Shown: positions 24,925 through 34,410 of the stretch, one piece after another
How positions within the stretch are numbered: the stretch's first letter is position 1
Layout of the letters: each line of letters opens with the position of its first letter
Origin: Gynurincola endophyticus
Lineage (GTDB): Bacteria; Bacteroidota; Bacteroidia; Chitinophagales; Chitinophagaceae
Assembly (NCBI RefSeq): GCF_003991195.1
Contig: NZ_RCWL01000003.1
Coordinates: 186,001 to 250,000, forward strand
DNA: 64,000 nt
Reading direction: 5' to 3'
Position numbers and translations under genes: made by a program
The notes under the pieces: model-generated
Told to the model about the DNA's origin: nothing
Seen by the model: the letters and a program-made list of their open reading frames with translations, nothing else
Databases searched by the model: none

Positions 24925-24957
24925 CAAAAAAGCGACAACATTACTGTTATCGCTTTT
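24925..24957 (-). terminator. Terminator after tRNA-Phe
   Basis: AAAAGCGA(C)AACA pairs with TGTT(A)TCGCTTTT around TTAC; on the minus strand it is followed by TTTTTTG. It begins directly behind the 3' end of the tRNA. Confidence 0.85.
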
Positions 24958-24959
24958 CG

Positions 24960-25032
24960 TGGTGTGGGGCGGGATCGAACCGCCGACACAAGGATTTTCA
25001 GTCCTTTGCTCTACCGACTGAGCTACCGCACC
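24960..25032 (-). tRNA. tRNA-Phe (GAA)
   Basis: Cloverleaf on the minus strand: 5' GGTGCGG acceptor, D-arm GCTC/GAGC, anticodon arm AAGGA-CTGAAAA-TCCTT with GAA anticodon, T-arm GGCGG-TTCGATC-CCGCC, 3' acceptor CCACACC and discriminator A. No CCA is encoded. Pairs 1-72 to 4-69 and 6-67, 7-66 are Watson-Crick, but pair 5-68 is C-A, a mismatch. Single tRNA, with an intrinsic terminator immediately downstream; the upstream 130 bases before recQ's end hold nothing else. Confidence 0.95.
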
Positions 25033-25175
25033 AACTCTTGAAAAAAAACATTGTGTGTTATTGTTTCAAGCGGGATGCAAAAATAAGACACAGTATTCAT
25101 TTTCAGAAAGATTTGACCAATTATTTTTAAATTTTTTTTTCAAATCTGCTGAAACTCAATACCGTAGCCACTTTT

Positions 25176-27455
25176 TTACATTCCATATTGAGCTAAGAAT
25201 TTAATTCTCATGATCTTTAACTGCTCCCAGGTATAGTTTCCGTCTTCCAATTCCTTTTGAGCCGTCTTTAAACAAGAGGTTTCACAACCTTTAAAGTAAT
25301 CTAAAATCTCATCCTGCTCGTGGTCGTCTAACATTTCATCGATTGCATAATCGAGGTTTAGTTTGGTTCCACTGGCTGCAATGGTTTCCATTTCTTCCAG
25401 CATTTCATCCATTCTCCAACCTTTGTTTTTGGCAATTGTTTCTAATGGAATTTTTTTATCGGTTTGTTGGATAATATATACTTTATTACCGCTTTTATTC
25501 ACTACCGATTTCATTACGAAATCATCAGGGCGCACGATGTTGTTATCCTCAATATATTGATTAATAATATCTAAGAATGGTTTCCCGTATCGAATCGCCT
25601 TGCCTTTACTCACCCCCTGACATTTTTCCAGTTCCTGGGTATTGGTTGGATACAAGGTTGCCATATCCTGCAGCGATGTTTCCAGGAAAATCACAAATGG
25701 CGGTAAAGATTTCTTTTTCGCCTCTTTCTGACGCAATTCTTTCAACATTTCGAATAAACGTTCATCAGTACTTCCTGCGGTGGCTACATCTTCAAATCCT
25801 TCTTCATCGTCGGCATGAGCATCTTCAAAAAGATTATTCAATACGATTTTAAACGATTTCGGTTTCTTTAAGAAAGCCTGTCCTTTTTCGGTTAGCTTTA
25901 AAACACCATAATCTTCGATTTCTTTATTTAAAAGACCGGATAACAAAAGTTGTCTGATCAGTGAATTCCAGAAATGTTCCGGTTGGTCTTTTCCGGTACC
26001 GAAACAAGGTAGCTTTTCATGACGGTACATGGTAATGGTAGGCGTTAATTTACCTACTACCACGTTTATAATATATTCTGTAGCAAATTGCTCGTCTAAA
26101 GCAACAATTGCTTTTAAAACATTTACGGTTTCTTCTTTTGCTTCAACCTGCTCTTTAGGATGTAAACAGTTATCACACTGTCCACAATTTTCCTGTTCGT
26201 AGTTTTCTCCGAAATAACTCATTAAAACCTTTCTTCTACATACACCAGACTCCGCGTAGGCTACGGTTTCGTTGATCAGCTGTGTTCCAACTTCTCTTTC
26301 ACTTAAAGGTTTATCACGCATAAGATGTTCCAGTTTTGCAACATCTTTATGAGAGTAGTATAGAATACATTTACCTTCTAAACCGTCTCTTCCGGCTCTT
26401 CCTGTTTCCTGATAATAGTTTTCAATACTTTTCGGAATGTTATAGTGTATTACAAAGCGGATATCCGGCTTGTCAATACCCATCCCGAATGCGATCGTGG
26501 CCACAATTACCTGTACGTTTTCGTTCAGAAACTGGTCCTGACGTTCTGCACGCAGTTTAGCATCCAGGCCGGCATGATAAGCCACCGATTTAACGCCATT
26601 GGCTACCAGCATATCTGATAATTCCTCAGTAGTTTTTCTGTTGAGGGTGTAAATAATGCCGCTTTTTCCTTTGTTCTGAACGATAAAACGAACGATACTT
26701 TTCAATGTCTGGTCTTTTTTAACCTTTGATTGAATTTCGTAATAAAGATTTGGTCTGTTGAACGAAGAAATAAATATTTCAGGGGTTCTTAAACCCAGAT
26801 TTTTAATAATATCACTCTGTACTTTCGGTGTAGCAGTTGCAGTTAATGCAATAACCGGAATTTCGTCATTGATTTGTTCCATCATTTCGCGTAGTCGTCT
26901 GTATTCCGGGCGGAAATCGTGTCCCCATTCCGAAATACAGTGTGCTTCATCCACGGCGAAAAATGAAAGTGGTAAACTTGCGAAGAAATCAAGGTTTTCC
27001 TGCTTGGTAAGGGTCTCCGGAGCCACGTACAACATTTTGGTTTTACCAGATGTCAGGTCAGCGTGCACCTCTTTGATTTCTTTTTTAGTAAGGGTGGAGT
27101 TGAGGAAGTGAGCAATATCATCTTTGCTGCTATAGCTTCTCACAAGGTCTACCTGATTTTTCATCAGTGCGATAAGAGGGCTCACAATAATTGCCACGCC
27201 TTCACTCATGATGGCAGGAAGTTGATAACATAAGCTTTTACCGCCACCTGTCGGCATAATCACAAAAGTGTCATTTCCGTTTAACAGGTTGGTAATAATT
27301 GCCTCCTGATTTCCTTTGAATTTATTAAAACCAAAGTGCTCCTGAAGAGCGGCGGTTAAATCGTCTTTAGTAAAAGTTAGTTTATTCGCGCTACTTTTTG
27401 GGGTAGACTTCTTTTGAGAAGATTTTGCGGTAGTTTTTTTTGATGTGGTTGCCAT
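25176..27455 (-). CDS. recQ: ATP-dependent DNA helicase RecQ
   Basis: 759 aa, longer than E. coli RecQ (about 610) because of a Lys/Ser-rich N-terminal tail (about 1-25) and a C-terminal extension. Motifs: MPTGGGKSLCYQLPA (Walker A), FAVDEAHCISEWGHDFRPEYRR (DEAH), ALTATATPKV, GIIYTLNRKTTEEL, VATIAFGMGIDKPDIRFVIH, QETGRAGRDGLEGKC. Zinc site C-x16-C-x2-C-x2-C in VCRRK...CGQCDNC; a winged-helix RQC region follows, then an HRDC domain around 570-640. Unwinds recombination and stalled-fork intermediates in the cytoplasm. A perfect 8-bp hairpin (27470-27489) lies 15 bases upstream of the ATG in the leader. Confidence 0.95.
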   Translation of the reverse strand: MATTSKKTTAKSSQKKSTPKSSANKLTFTKDDLTAALQEHFGFNKFKGNQEAIITNLLNGNDTFVIMPTGGGKSLCYQLPAIMSEGVAIIVSPLIALMKNQVDLVRSYSSKDDIAHFLNSTLTKKEIKEVHADLTSGKTKMLYVAPETLTKQENLDFFASLPLSFFAVDEAHCISEWGHDFRPEYRRLREMMEQINDEIPVIALTATATPKVQSDIIKNLGLRTPEIFISSFNRPNLYYEIQSKVKKDQTLKSIVRFIVQNKGKSGIIYTLNRKTTEELSDMLVANGVKSVAYHAGLDAKLRAERQDQFLNENVQVIVATIAFGMGIDKPDIRFVIHYNIPKSIENYYQETGRAGRDGLEGKCILYYSHKDVAKLEHLMRDKPLSEREVGTQLINETVAYAESGVCRRKVLMSYFGENYEQENCGQCDNCLHPKEQVEAKEETVNVLKAIVALDEQFATEYIINVVVGKLTPTITMYRHEKLPCFGTGKDQPEHFWNSLIRQLLLSGLLNKEIEDYGVLKLTEKGQAFLKKPKSFKIVLNNLFEDAHADDEEGFEDVATAGSTDERLFEMLKELRQKEAKKKSLPPFVIFLETSLQDMATLYPTNTQELEKCQGVSKGKAIRYGKPFLDIINQYIEDNNIVRPDDFVMKSVVNKSGNKVYIIQQTDKKIPLETIAKNKGWRMDEMLEEMETIAASGTKLNLDYAIDEMLDDHEQDEILDYFKGCETSCLKTAQKELEDGNYTWEQLKIMRIKFLAQYGM

Positions 27456-27896
27456 GCTCGTAATATTTTCATCACTTTTTCAAGTGATGATGGACTTGGT
27501 CGAAAACGTACAACAGTTATTTTTAGTATTTATAATAACCGTTTAAAAAGGCAATCGTTTACAGTTTCTAAAATATTCTTTTTTAGCCCGTTTAGTTTTC
27601 GCCATATTCTAACTGAATTTCAAATAATACTGGTATCTCGTCAGGAAACGGGTATTACTTTGGGATAAGGAGGTCTGAAAGGGCTGCAAATCTAGTTCAT
27701 TTATAGCTCTAAACCAATGGCTATATAAACTCTTAACAAATCAAAGTCGAAAGTCTTAATTCGGCGTTATCTCAACAAATAAAAACTGCTAATATTTTCA
27801 TAAGATACGGAAATTTTTCGAGATATGACAGTTGCAAGCCAGCCCGGGCATTGTAGAATTAAGTTTTTATAAGTAGGTTTGCGAAAACCTTGCACA
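27456..27896. other. Divergent spacer between recQ and kdsD
   Basis: Holds the CATCACTT-TTTC-AAGTGATG stem-loop of the recQ leader (27470-27489), a TATAGC/GCTATA inverted repeat (27702-27725) and the kdsD promoter. No additional gene was found. Confidence 0.6.
27851..27881 (+). promoter_or_regulatory. kdsD promoter, TTG-N20-TAGGTTTG
   Basis: TTG (27851-27853), a 20-base spacer and TAGGTTTG (27874-27881): a complete match to the Bacteroidota sigma consensus. It overlaps the codons in front of the chosen start and so excludes the longest version of the gene. Confidence 0.65.
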
Positions 27897-28862
27897 TTGG
27901 AGTCGATTGATATTAAATCTATTGCGTTAAGAACGGTACAGCTTGAAGCTCAAGCAATTGCTCAGTTGTCAGATAAGGTCAACGATGATTTTGTCAAGAT
28001 CGTTCAACTCATAGCTGACACAAATGGTCGTTTGATTGTGAGCGGCATCGGTAAGTCTGCGATTATCGGACAAAAAATCGTTGCTACCTTAAACTCAACG
28101 GGCACACCATCGATTTTTTTACATGCAGCCGATGCTATCCACGGCGACCTTGGAATGGTACAGAAAGACGATGTTGTATTAATTATCAGCAAAAGCGGTG
28201 AAAGCCCGGAAATAAAAGCATTGGTTCCCCTCATAAAAGGTTTTGGAAACCCCATTATTGCGATGGTGGGTAAACTTACTTCATCACTGGCAAAATCTGC
28301 TAACTGGATTATTGATACTACTGTGTCAAAAGAAGCCTGTCCGAACAACCTTGCCCCCACTTCCAGCACAACAGCACAATTAGTAATGGGTGATGCGCTG
28401 GCAGTAGCATTAATGGAATTAAAAGGATTCAAAACGGAAGATTTTGCGCGTTATCATCCGGGAGGAATGCTAGGCAAACAACTTTACCTTAAAGTAAGCG
28501 ACTTATTTGTGCAGAATGAAAAGCCGTTTGTGCATGCAGATGCAGGATTGCGTGAAGTAATTGTAGAAATATCTAAAAAAAGATTGGGCGTTACAGCAGT
28601 TTTGGGTGAACAAAACCGTTTATTAGGCATTATAACAGATGGTGACTTGAGAAGAATGCTCGAAAAGAGTACAGATCTTTCAAATATCACCGCTAAAGAT
28701 ATCATGTCTACTCATCCTAAAACCATACAGGCCGATATTCTGGCTGTACAGGCATTAGAAGTTTTAAGAAAACATGATATTACACAACTGTTGGTATTAG
28801 ACGGTCAGCAATATGCGGGAGTACTGCATATACATGATCTGGTAAAAGAGGGTTTAATATAA
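27897..28862 (+). CDS. kdsD: Arabinose-5-phosphate isomerase (KdsD/KpsF family)
   Basis: 321 aa starting at TTG 27897; the next in-frame TTG upstream (27879) overlaps the -7 promoter element. SIS domain first (VSGIGKSAIIGQKIVATLNSTGTPSIFLHAADAIHGDLG...ISKSGESPEI), then two CBS domains from about 205 (VSDLFVQN..., DIMSTHPKTIQAD...). It interconverts ribulose-5-phosphate and arabinose-5-phosphate, the first step to Kdo for LPS. Followed after 82 bases by manC in the same direction, so this is a nucleotide-sugar pair for envelope glycans. Symbol kpsF would be equally correct; kdsD is preferred because no capsule locus is seen. Confidence 0.9.
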   Translation: MESIDIKSIALRTVQLEAQAIAQLSDKVNDDFVKIVQLIADTNGRLIVSGIGKSAIIGQKIVATLNSTGTPSIFLHAADAIHGDLGMVQKDDVVLIISKSGESPEIKALVPLIKGFGNPIIAMVGKLTSSLAKSANWIIDTTVSKEACPNNLAPTSSTTAQLVMGDALAVALMELKGFKTEDFARYHPGGMLGKQLYLKVSDLFVQNEKPFVHADAGLREVIVEISKKRLGVTAVLGEQNRLLGIITDGDLRRMLEKSTDLSNITAKDIMSTHPKTIQADILAVQALEVLRKHDITQLLVLDGQQYAGVLHIHDLVKEGLI

Positions 28863-28944
28863 TTTCGTATATTACATGCTCTCTTTTTGAGTGCCTGAAA
28901 ACTACACTGACTGCTTTGAATTTTTTGAACTTAGATTAATTAAA

Positions 28945-30030
28945 ATGCTGAATAATAATCATTACGTTGCCATTATGGCCGGAGGAATTGGAAGTAGATT
29001 TTGGCCGAAAAGCAGAACCAACTTTCCGAAACAATTCTTAGATATTTTAAGTCACGGTAAAACGTTGATTCAATCAACATATGAGCGGTTTTCAACTTTT
29101 ATCCCTAAGGAAAATATATTTATTGTTACTTCTGCGGAGTATATCAATATTGTGAAAGAACAATTACCTGAAGTAGCACTGGAAAATATTCTGGGAGAAC
29201 CTTCACGAAAAAATACCGCCCCTTGTATTGCTTATGTTTCTTTTAAAATACATCAGCTAAATCCAAATGCATCTTTAATTGTTGCGCCTTCTGATCACCT
29301 TATTCTCGATAACACAGCTTTTACAAAAGTTTGTTTAGAAGCCCTGGGTTTTGTGAATATGCACAATGCGTTCATCACTTTAGGCATTAAACCGACTTAT
29401 CCAAATACAGGATATGGTTACATTCAGTATGAACAACACGATGTTTCAGACAATGTGTTTAAAGTAAAAACCTTTACTGAAAAACCGAATCTTGAGTTGG
29501 CAAAAGCTTTTCTTGCCAGCGGTGAGTTTTTGTGGAATGCCGGTATTTTTGTATGGAAAGTAAATAACATACTTTCTGCTTATGAAAAACATCTCCCCGA
29601 GATTTATGAAGTATTTCACGCAGAAGAAAAATCATTCAATACACCAGAAGAAGACTCGGCTCTTCAAAGAGCATATCCGCTTTGCACAAATATCTCTATA
29701 GATTTCGGTATTATGGAGAAGGCAGATAATGTATATGTAATTCCTTCTTCTTTCGGCTGGAGTGACCTCGGAACCTGGAACAGCGCTTATGAAAATCTGG
29801 AAAAAGATTTATTCGAGAACGCTGTGAACGGAGATAACGTAATGGTTTTTGATGCTCATAAGAATATGATACACGCACCGCACCATAAACTGGTTTTGGT
29901 ACAGGGTATTGAAGATTATATAGTGGTGGATACTGAAGATGTTTTGATGATCTGTCAAAAAAACAAGGAACAGGAAATCAAAGAATATGTTGCGGAAGTG
30001 AAACGAAATAAGGGAGAAAAATTCTTGTAA
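28945..30030 (+). CDS. manC: Mannose-1-phosphate guanylyltransferase
   Basis: 361 aa from ATG 28945 (18 codons inside the longest frame, giving MLNNNHYVAIMAGGIGSRFWPKSRT). The nucleotide-binding signature AGGIGSRFWPKSR with KQFLD, then GEPSRKNTAPCIAYV, TLGIKPTYPNTGYGYIQ, FTEKPN and FLWNAGIFVWK, mark the GDP-mannose type of nucleotidyltransferase. Length indicates a guanylyltransferase alone without the phosphomannose isomerase half of bifunctional enzymes. Makes GDP-mannose from mannose-1-P and GTP in the cytoplasm, for LPS, capsule or glycoprotein glycans. Second gene of a pair with kdsD; terminator follows. Confidence 0.9.
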   Translation: MLNNNHYVAIMAGGIGSRFWPKSRTNFPKQFLDILSHGKTLIQSTYERFSTFIPKENIFIVTSAEYINIVKEQLPEVALENILGEPSRKNTAPCIAYVSFKIHQLNPNASLIVAPSDHLILDNTAFTKVCLEALGFVNMHNAFITLGIKPTYPNTGYGYIQYEQHDVSDNVFKVKTFTEKPNLELAKAFLASGEFLWNAGIFVWKVNNILSAYEKHLPEIYEVFHAEEKSFNTPEEDSALQRAYPLCTNISIDFGIMEKADNVYVIPSSFGWSDLGTWNSAYENLEKDLFENAVNGDNVMVFDAHKNMIHAPHHKLVLVQGIEDYIVVDTEDVLMICQKNKEQEIKEYVAEVKRNKGEKFL

Positions 30031-30052
30031 ATTACTACACCGTTAAATAGTT

Positions 30053-30088
30053 AAAAGCTGTTCTGCAATAATTGAGGGCAGCTTTTTT
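30053..30088 (+). terminator. Intrinsic terminator after manC
   Basis: AAAGCTG pairs with CAGCTTT, with extra G-T pairs inside the loop, followed by TTTTTT. Confidence 0.75.
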
Positions 30089-30196
30089 GTTGTATATAAG
30101 TATAATCGGTTTTTTAAACCTGCGGTTGAATATTCTTTTTGTGGTCCTCATCTTTTCAATCTGATTAATTCGTATATTAATAGATATTTATATACA

Positions 30197-30910
30197 ATGA
30201 TTACTTACAATAACATATTGTTTTTAGATATAGAAACGGTTCCTCAATATCAACATTTTGAAGAACTGCCTCCTTCGTGGCAATCGTTATGGGAGCATAA
30301 GTCAACCTATCTGTTAAAAAATGCATTGGATGAAAATGTTGCTTCTATTTACCAGCGAGCGGGTATTTATGCTGAATTTGGTAAAATCATTTGCATCAGT
30401 TGCGGCATTATTCAGGGAAATCAGCAAAGCAAAAAGTTGTTGATCAAGTCGTATTCGGGCGATAACGAAAAAGAGCTCATACAGGGTTTTGTAGAGATGC
30501 TCAATAAATGGTCAAACGGAGAACAGCGGCTTTTATGTGCACATAACGGAAAAGAGTTTGATTTTCCTTATTTATGCAGAAGAATGATGATTCATCAGAT
30601 CCCCTTACCCGGCTTATTACAAATTGCCGGAAAAAAACCCTGGGAAGTAAAATTGCTCGACACTATGGACATGTGGAAGTTTGGCGATTATAAACATTTT
30701 ACCTCACTAGACTTGCTGGCTCATCTTTTCAATATCAAAAGTTCAAAAGATGATATTGACGGAAGCATGGTTGCTAAAATTTATTATGAGGACAGGGATA
30801 TCGGGCGAATCGTTACTTACTGTCAAAAAGATGTAGTAACGCTTACGCAGGTATATTTGCGGATGACAGGAGAAGAAACAATTTCGGCTGAAAATATAGA
30901 AATTAAATAA
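30197..30910 (+). CDS. PolB-like 3'-5' exonuclease
   Basis: 237 aa. DEDD exonuclease motifs: FLDIETVPQYQ (Exo I, Asp-x-Glu), AHNGKEFDFPYLCRRM (Exo II Asp), and TYCQKDVVTLTQVYLRM (Exo III, Y-x-x-x-D). This is the predicted exonuclease of the DNA-polymerase-B proofreading type (PF10108 family) typical of Bacteroidota. First gene of an operon with MmcQ/YjbR (5 bases apart) and an aminotransferase. Probably acts in DNA repair or RNA turnover; substrate unproven. Confidence 0.82.
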   Translation: MITYNNILFLDIETVPQYQHFEELPPSWQSLWEHKSTYLLKNALDENVASIYQRAGIYAEFGKIICISCGIIQGNQQSKKLLIKSYSGDNEKELIQGFVEMLNKWSNGEQRLLCAHNGKEFDFPYLCRRMMIHQIPLPGLLQIAGKKPWEVKLLDTMDMWKFGDYKHFTSLDLLAHLFNIKSSKDDIDGSMVAKIYYEDRDIGRIVTYCQKDVVTLTQVYLRMTGEETISAENIEIK

Positions 30911-30915
30911 GTGCT

Positions 30916-31278
30916 ATGTATATTGATGAAATTGAAGAGCTGTTTATTTCCAGAATGGGGGTAACTGCCTCGTTTCCTTTTGGAGAGCAAACACTCGTGT
31001 ACAAGGTCGGTGAGAAGGTATTTATGTTGTGCGGGTTAGATGAACATCCGTTGCGCATGAATCTGAAAGCAATTCCGGAAAAAGTGCTTGAATATCAGGA
31101 ACAATACAGCGCATGTATTCCTGCGTATCATATGAACAAAAAGCACTGGTTTACGGTAATTCTGGATGGATCGGTATCCAGAAAACAACTAATACAAATG
31201 ATGGAAGATTCATATTTGTTAGTTGGAAATGCATTACCTAAAAAAGTAAAAGAAACGATTCACTGGGAAAATAAATAG
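30916..31278 (+). CDS. MmcQ/YjbR family protein
   Basis: 120 aa. Pattern: EELFISRMGVTASFPFGEQTLVYKVGEKVFMLC...P...NLKAIPEKVLEYQEQYSACIPAYHMNKKHWFTVILDGSVSRKQLIQMMEDSYLLV. This is the CyaY-like MmcQ/YjbR fold (double-wing DNA-binding like). Conserved FPFGE, K-x-F, YHMNKKHW and the 'dSYLLV' C-terminal block are all present. Described as DNA-binding by structure only; its position in an operon with an exonuclease is common in the phylum. Cytoplasmic. Confidence 0.85.
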   Translation: MYIDEIEELFISRMGVTASFPFGEQTLVYKVGEKVFMLCGLDEHPLRMNLKAIPEKVLEYQEQYSACIPAYHMNKKHWFTVILDGSVSRKQLIQMMEDSYLLVGNALPKKVKETIHWENK

Positions 31279-31284
31279 ATCAGA

Positions 31285-32427
31285 ATGGAATGGCCAAGTA
31301 AACTACCCTTATCAGGAAATACCATTTTTACTGTTATGAGCAAAATGGCTCAGGAGTATCAGGCGGTCAATTTAGGACAAGGTTTTCCTGATTATCCGAT
31401 GAATAGCTTATTGGTGGAGCGCGTAAGCCAGGCAATGAAAGCAGGGTTTAATCAATATTCTCCAATGGCAGGATCAGTGAAACTCAGAGAAGTTTTGTCA
31501 AAAAAAATAGCATCTCTTTATAAAACCATTGTAAACCCTGTTGATCAGATTACAATTGTTCCGGGAGCAACTTACGGCATATATACAGCCCTGACAACCA
31601 TTCTGAAACCGGGCGATGAAGTAATTGTTTTCGACCCAACTTATGACTCTTATATCCCTAACATTCTTGCCAATGGTGCGGTTGCGGTACCAATTCCCAT
31701 GAATTATCCCGATTACACGATCAATTGGGCTTTAGTGGAAGCAAGTGTAAATATTAATACCAAAGCGATTATTATTAACAACCCGCATAACCCGACAGGC
31801 GCGGTATTGTCAAAAGAAGATATCGCAGCGTTGCGTGCAATCGTACACCGGCATCAATTGATTATTATTGCGGACGAAGTATATGAGCATATTGTATTTG
31901 ATAAAAAAGAGCATGAAAGTATTTTAAAATATCCCGATTTGCTGGAGCGTAGTTATGTGATCTTTTCATTCGGAAAAGTTTTTGATTGTACCGGGTGGAA
32001 ATTAGGCTATGTAGTATCGTCACCTGACGCAATGTTGCCTTTCAGACAATTACACCAGTTTCTTGCATTTGCGTGTAATACGCCTATGCAGGAAGCACTA
32101 GCTGCTCATCTGGAAACTCCTGACCATTACCTGGGTTTATCTGATTTTATGCAGCAAAAGAAAGATTATTTTCAAAACCTGATGGCGCAAACTTCTTTTA
32201 AACCTTTATATACCGGCGGTAGCTTTTTTCAATGCTATTCGTACGCACATCTTTCGGATGAAAAAGATACTGAATTTGTACAGCGACTGGTAAAAGAATA
32301 CGGCGTGGCCACGATTCCGTTAAGTCCGTTTTACTCAAATCAGGAAGATAGAAAAGTAATTCGTTTTTGTTTCGCAAAAGAAAACTCGACCCTTGAAAAA
32401 GCGGTGGAACGATTGAAAGGGGTATAA
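31285..32427 (+). CDS. Class I/II aminotransferase, methionine aminotransferase (YbdL)-like
   Basis: 380 aa. PLSGNTIFTVMSKMAQEYQAVNLGQGFPDYPMN at the N-terminus is typical of the YbdL/kynurenine-aminotransferase branch. PLP site: IINNPHNPTGAVLSKEDIAAL, IADEVYEHIVFDKKEH and FSFGKVFDCTGWKLGY with the Schiff-base Lys in SFGKV. Likely transaminates Met, Phe, His or kynurenine-type substrates; the same fold includes C-S lyases. Third gene of the 30197-32427 operon, six bases after MmcQ. No terminator found directly downstream. Confidence 0.88.
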   Translation: MEWPSKLPLSGNTIFTVMSKMAQEYQAVNLGQGFPDYPMNSLLVERVSQAMKAGFNQYSPMAGSVKLREVLSKKIASLYKTIVNPVDQITIVPGATYGIYTALTTILKPGDEVIVFDPTYDSYIPNILANGAVAVPIPMNYPDYTINWALVEASVNINTKAIIINNPHNPTGAVLSKEDIAALRAIVHRHQLIIIADEVYEHIVFDKKEHESILKYPDLLERSYVIFSFGKVFDCTGWKLGYVVSSPDAMLPFRQLHQFLAFACNTPMQEALAAHLETPDHYLGLSDFMQQKKDYFQNLMAQTSFKPLYTGGSFFQCYSYAHLSDEKDTEFVQRLVKEYGVATIPLSPFYSNQEDRKVIRFCFAKENSTLEKAVERLKGV

Positions 32428-32853
32428 TGGAAAATTGAGAATGCAGAATTGAAAGTATAGGAAGTTGTTATAGGCAAATAGCTGATTTCTCCCTTGTTTG
32501 ACAGGTAAAACTTCCCGCTGATTTGCGCGGATAATTTAGAGTATCAATTAAAATGATGCTTTCTGCATAATCTGCGGGATAACGCAATGTCTCCTATGTT
32601 TGAAATTGTCATTTAAAACATGAAGGAAATGAAGCCTGTGACGGTTATAAGAGAATGAAGAAAAAAGGAATTGCTTCGGCAGAAGCATCCTTCATTTACT
32701 TCATGTTTGCAATTGGGGTTTAAAGTGGGAGAGATTATAAGTAAGGTAGGTTTCAATCAACTTTATTTCTTCTATGTTTGAAATTGCCTTCTTTTCGTGT
32801 TTCGATTTTCTGAAAGTATTACTCTGCAATTTCCATTTTCAATTCCCCACTTA
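32428..32853. other. 426-base spacer with degenerate short repeats
   Basis: No gene supported. It contains 'ATGTTTGAAATTG' twice (about 32595 and 32773) and 'ATGTTTGCAATTG' once (about 32703), plus the AATTGAGAAT-type low-complexity tract found in other spacers. The repeats are direct, about 70-110 bases apart. Confidence 0.5.
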
Positions 32854-34410
32854 TTATCTGCGTGTATGTTTGCTTTCGAGATACTTCTGATGAATGATTT
32901 CGCTCATTGGTTTCTCATATACTTTACTTTCTACCCAAGAAATCACATCCAGATAAGCAAAAGCACGGGTTTCAAAACGATTTTTTTCGAGGTGCTTGAT
33001 TTTGTCAAGGAACGTTTCCAGTTCCGGTTTCATTTTTCTGGGACTTACTCCGAATGAATGTCTCAGGAACTTGAACATTTCTTCTTCAACAACTGTAAGG
33101 TTCTGCATTTTTGCCATGAAGCGGTATACAGATTTAATCAGATACTCGATAATATCATAATTCCCTAATTCAAAATGTGCCAGCAAATGCATCAATCGTG
33201 CATAACATTGAAGGTCTGTACGAAGATTCGCATGATGGCCATTCATGATTTTTTGTAAATAATCAATCGACTTTTCAAAACTTCCACTACCAAAATACAA
33301 AGTGGCAATTTTATAATTGAATACGAGAATACGATGATTGTCTACGTAAAGCGCGTATTCCTGAAGTTTTGATTCTACTTCCGGAATTAATGCCAACCCC
33401 TCTTTGAATGTTCCCTTCATCAGGTGCCCGTTCATTTTAGCACCGTTTATATAAATAGAAGTATGCGTTCTGAAATTATCATGCTGATTAGCAGTATCAG
33501 TTTTTGAATAGTTGATAAACTCCTCAAGAACATCATCAAATTTCGAAAAATTTCTTAGGTCAAAGTGTGCATTTAAAAGATTGTGCATCCCTTTGATATA
33601 ATGCCCTGTTTCAACGGAAATCATTCGTGGGTCTGCATTGAACAGATCGATCCATTTTTGTGCATACCTGTAATACATCAAAAAGTCCTGCCGGATAAAG
33701 GCATACCAGCAGTAAGACTGGCAGAGATAAAGATTTTCGTAAAAACCCTGAATTTCGTGTGCGTTGGAAGGTAGTTTGGCTTTAAAGAACTCTTTAATTA
33801 CTTTTTCTTCCTGTTCATTACGGGCGTGTCCGTCTCTGATATAACGTCGATACAACTGCAGTGCTAAATTAGAGAGTCTGGTAACGCGATCAATGTGTCC
33901 GGCAATAAATAAAGACTCTTCAGCCATTTCATCTACACTTTCATGCGAGCTTCTGGTAATGTGAAGTGTTTCAATTTTTTTCTCCAGTGAAAGAACCAAC
34001 GCCAAAAAATTAAACTTTTGATTTGCGCGAGCAATTTCTTTAACGCGCTCTATGATTTTCAAACTTTGGATCTTTAGCCCTTTCGTATATAACAAACGGG
34101 CATAGTCTAACTGCTCAGTTAATTGAAGATCAATATTATCTGAGGCTTTAATGAGTCTTAAACTGGCCAGTAACTGTTTGTATAAATGCGATTTTAGATT
34201 AGCCAATTGTGGCTTTTGAATGCCTGGAAGTTTTTTAAGCAATAATTTTTCGTCGTATTCAGGCAATTTGTCAAGAGCGTCGAATAACTGTATGATTTTC
34301 AAGTCTTCTTTAGCAGAACTACGCTTGATATAAAGCTTAAAATGCCTTTTTTCAGACTTTTCTAAAGAATGAACTAATTGAAATAAAGTATCAGTTAAAC
34401 GGTTGGACAT
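32854..34410 (-). CDS. Helical-repeat (TPR-like) protein of the phylum, function unknown
   Basis: 518 aa from ATG 34410 (an upstream ATG adds three residues). All-helical, soluble: a basic N-terminal block (MSNRLTDTLFQLVHSLEKSEKRHFKLYIKR), followed by repeated 30-40 residue helical hairpins in the style of TPR proteins (e.g. YARLLYTKGLKIQSLKIIERVKEIA, NFSKFDDVLEEFINYSKTD). No signal peptide or catalytic motif. The N-terminus with 'LEKSEKRHFK' is recognisable as a conserved start of this Bacteroidota family, whose role I cannot name. Confidence 0.6.
   Translation of the reverse strand: MSNRLTDTLFQLVHSLEKSEKRHFKLYIKRSSAKEDLKIIQLFDALDKLPEYDEKLLLKKLPGIQKPQLANLKSHLYKQLLASLRLIKASDNIDLQLTEQLDYARLLYTKGLKIQSLKIIERVKEIARANQKFNFLALVLSLEKKIETLHITRSSHESVDEMAEESLFIAGHIDRVTRLSNLALQLYRRYIRDGHARNEQEEKVIKEFFKAKLPSNAHEIQGFYENLYLCQSYCWYAFIRQDFLMYYRYAQKWIDLFNADPRMISVETGHYIKGMHNLLNAHFDLRNFSKFDDVLEEFINYSKTDTANQHDNFRTHTSIYINGAKMNGHLMKGTFKEGLALIPEVESKLQEYALYVDNHRILVFNYKIATLYFGSGSFEKSIDYLQKIMNGHHANLRTDLQCYARLMHLLAHFELGNYDIIEYLIKSVYRFMAKMQNLTVVEEEMFKFLRHSFGVSPRKMKPELETFLDKIKHLEKNRFETRAFAYLDVISWVESKVYEKPMSEIIHQKYLESKHTRR

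Noticed and set aside
28004-28432. 142-codon frame on the minus strand within kdsD
   Set aside because: Antisense shadow of the SIS domain; no motif or start signal.
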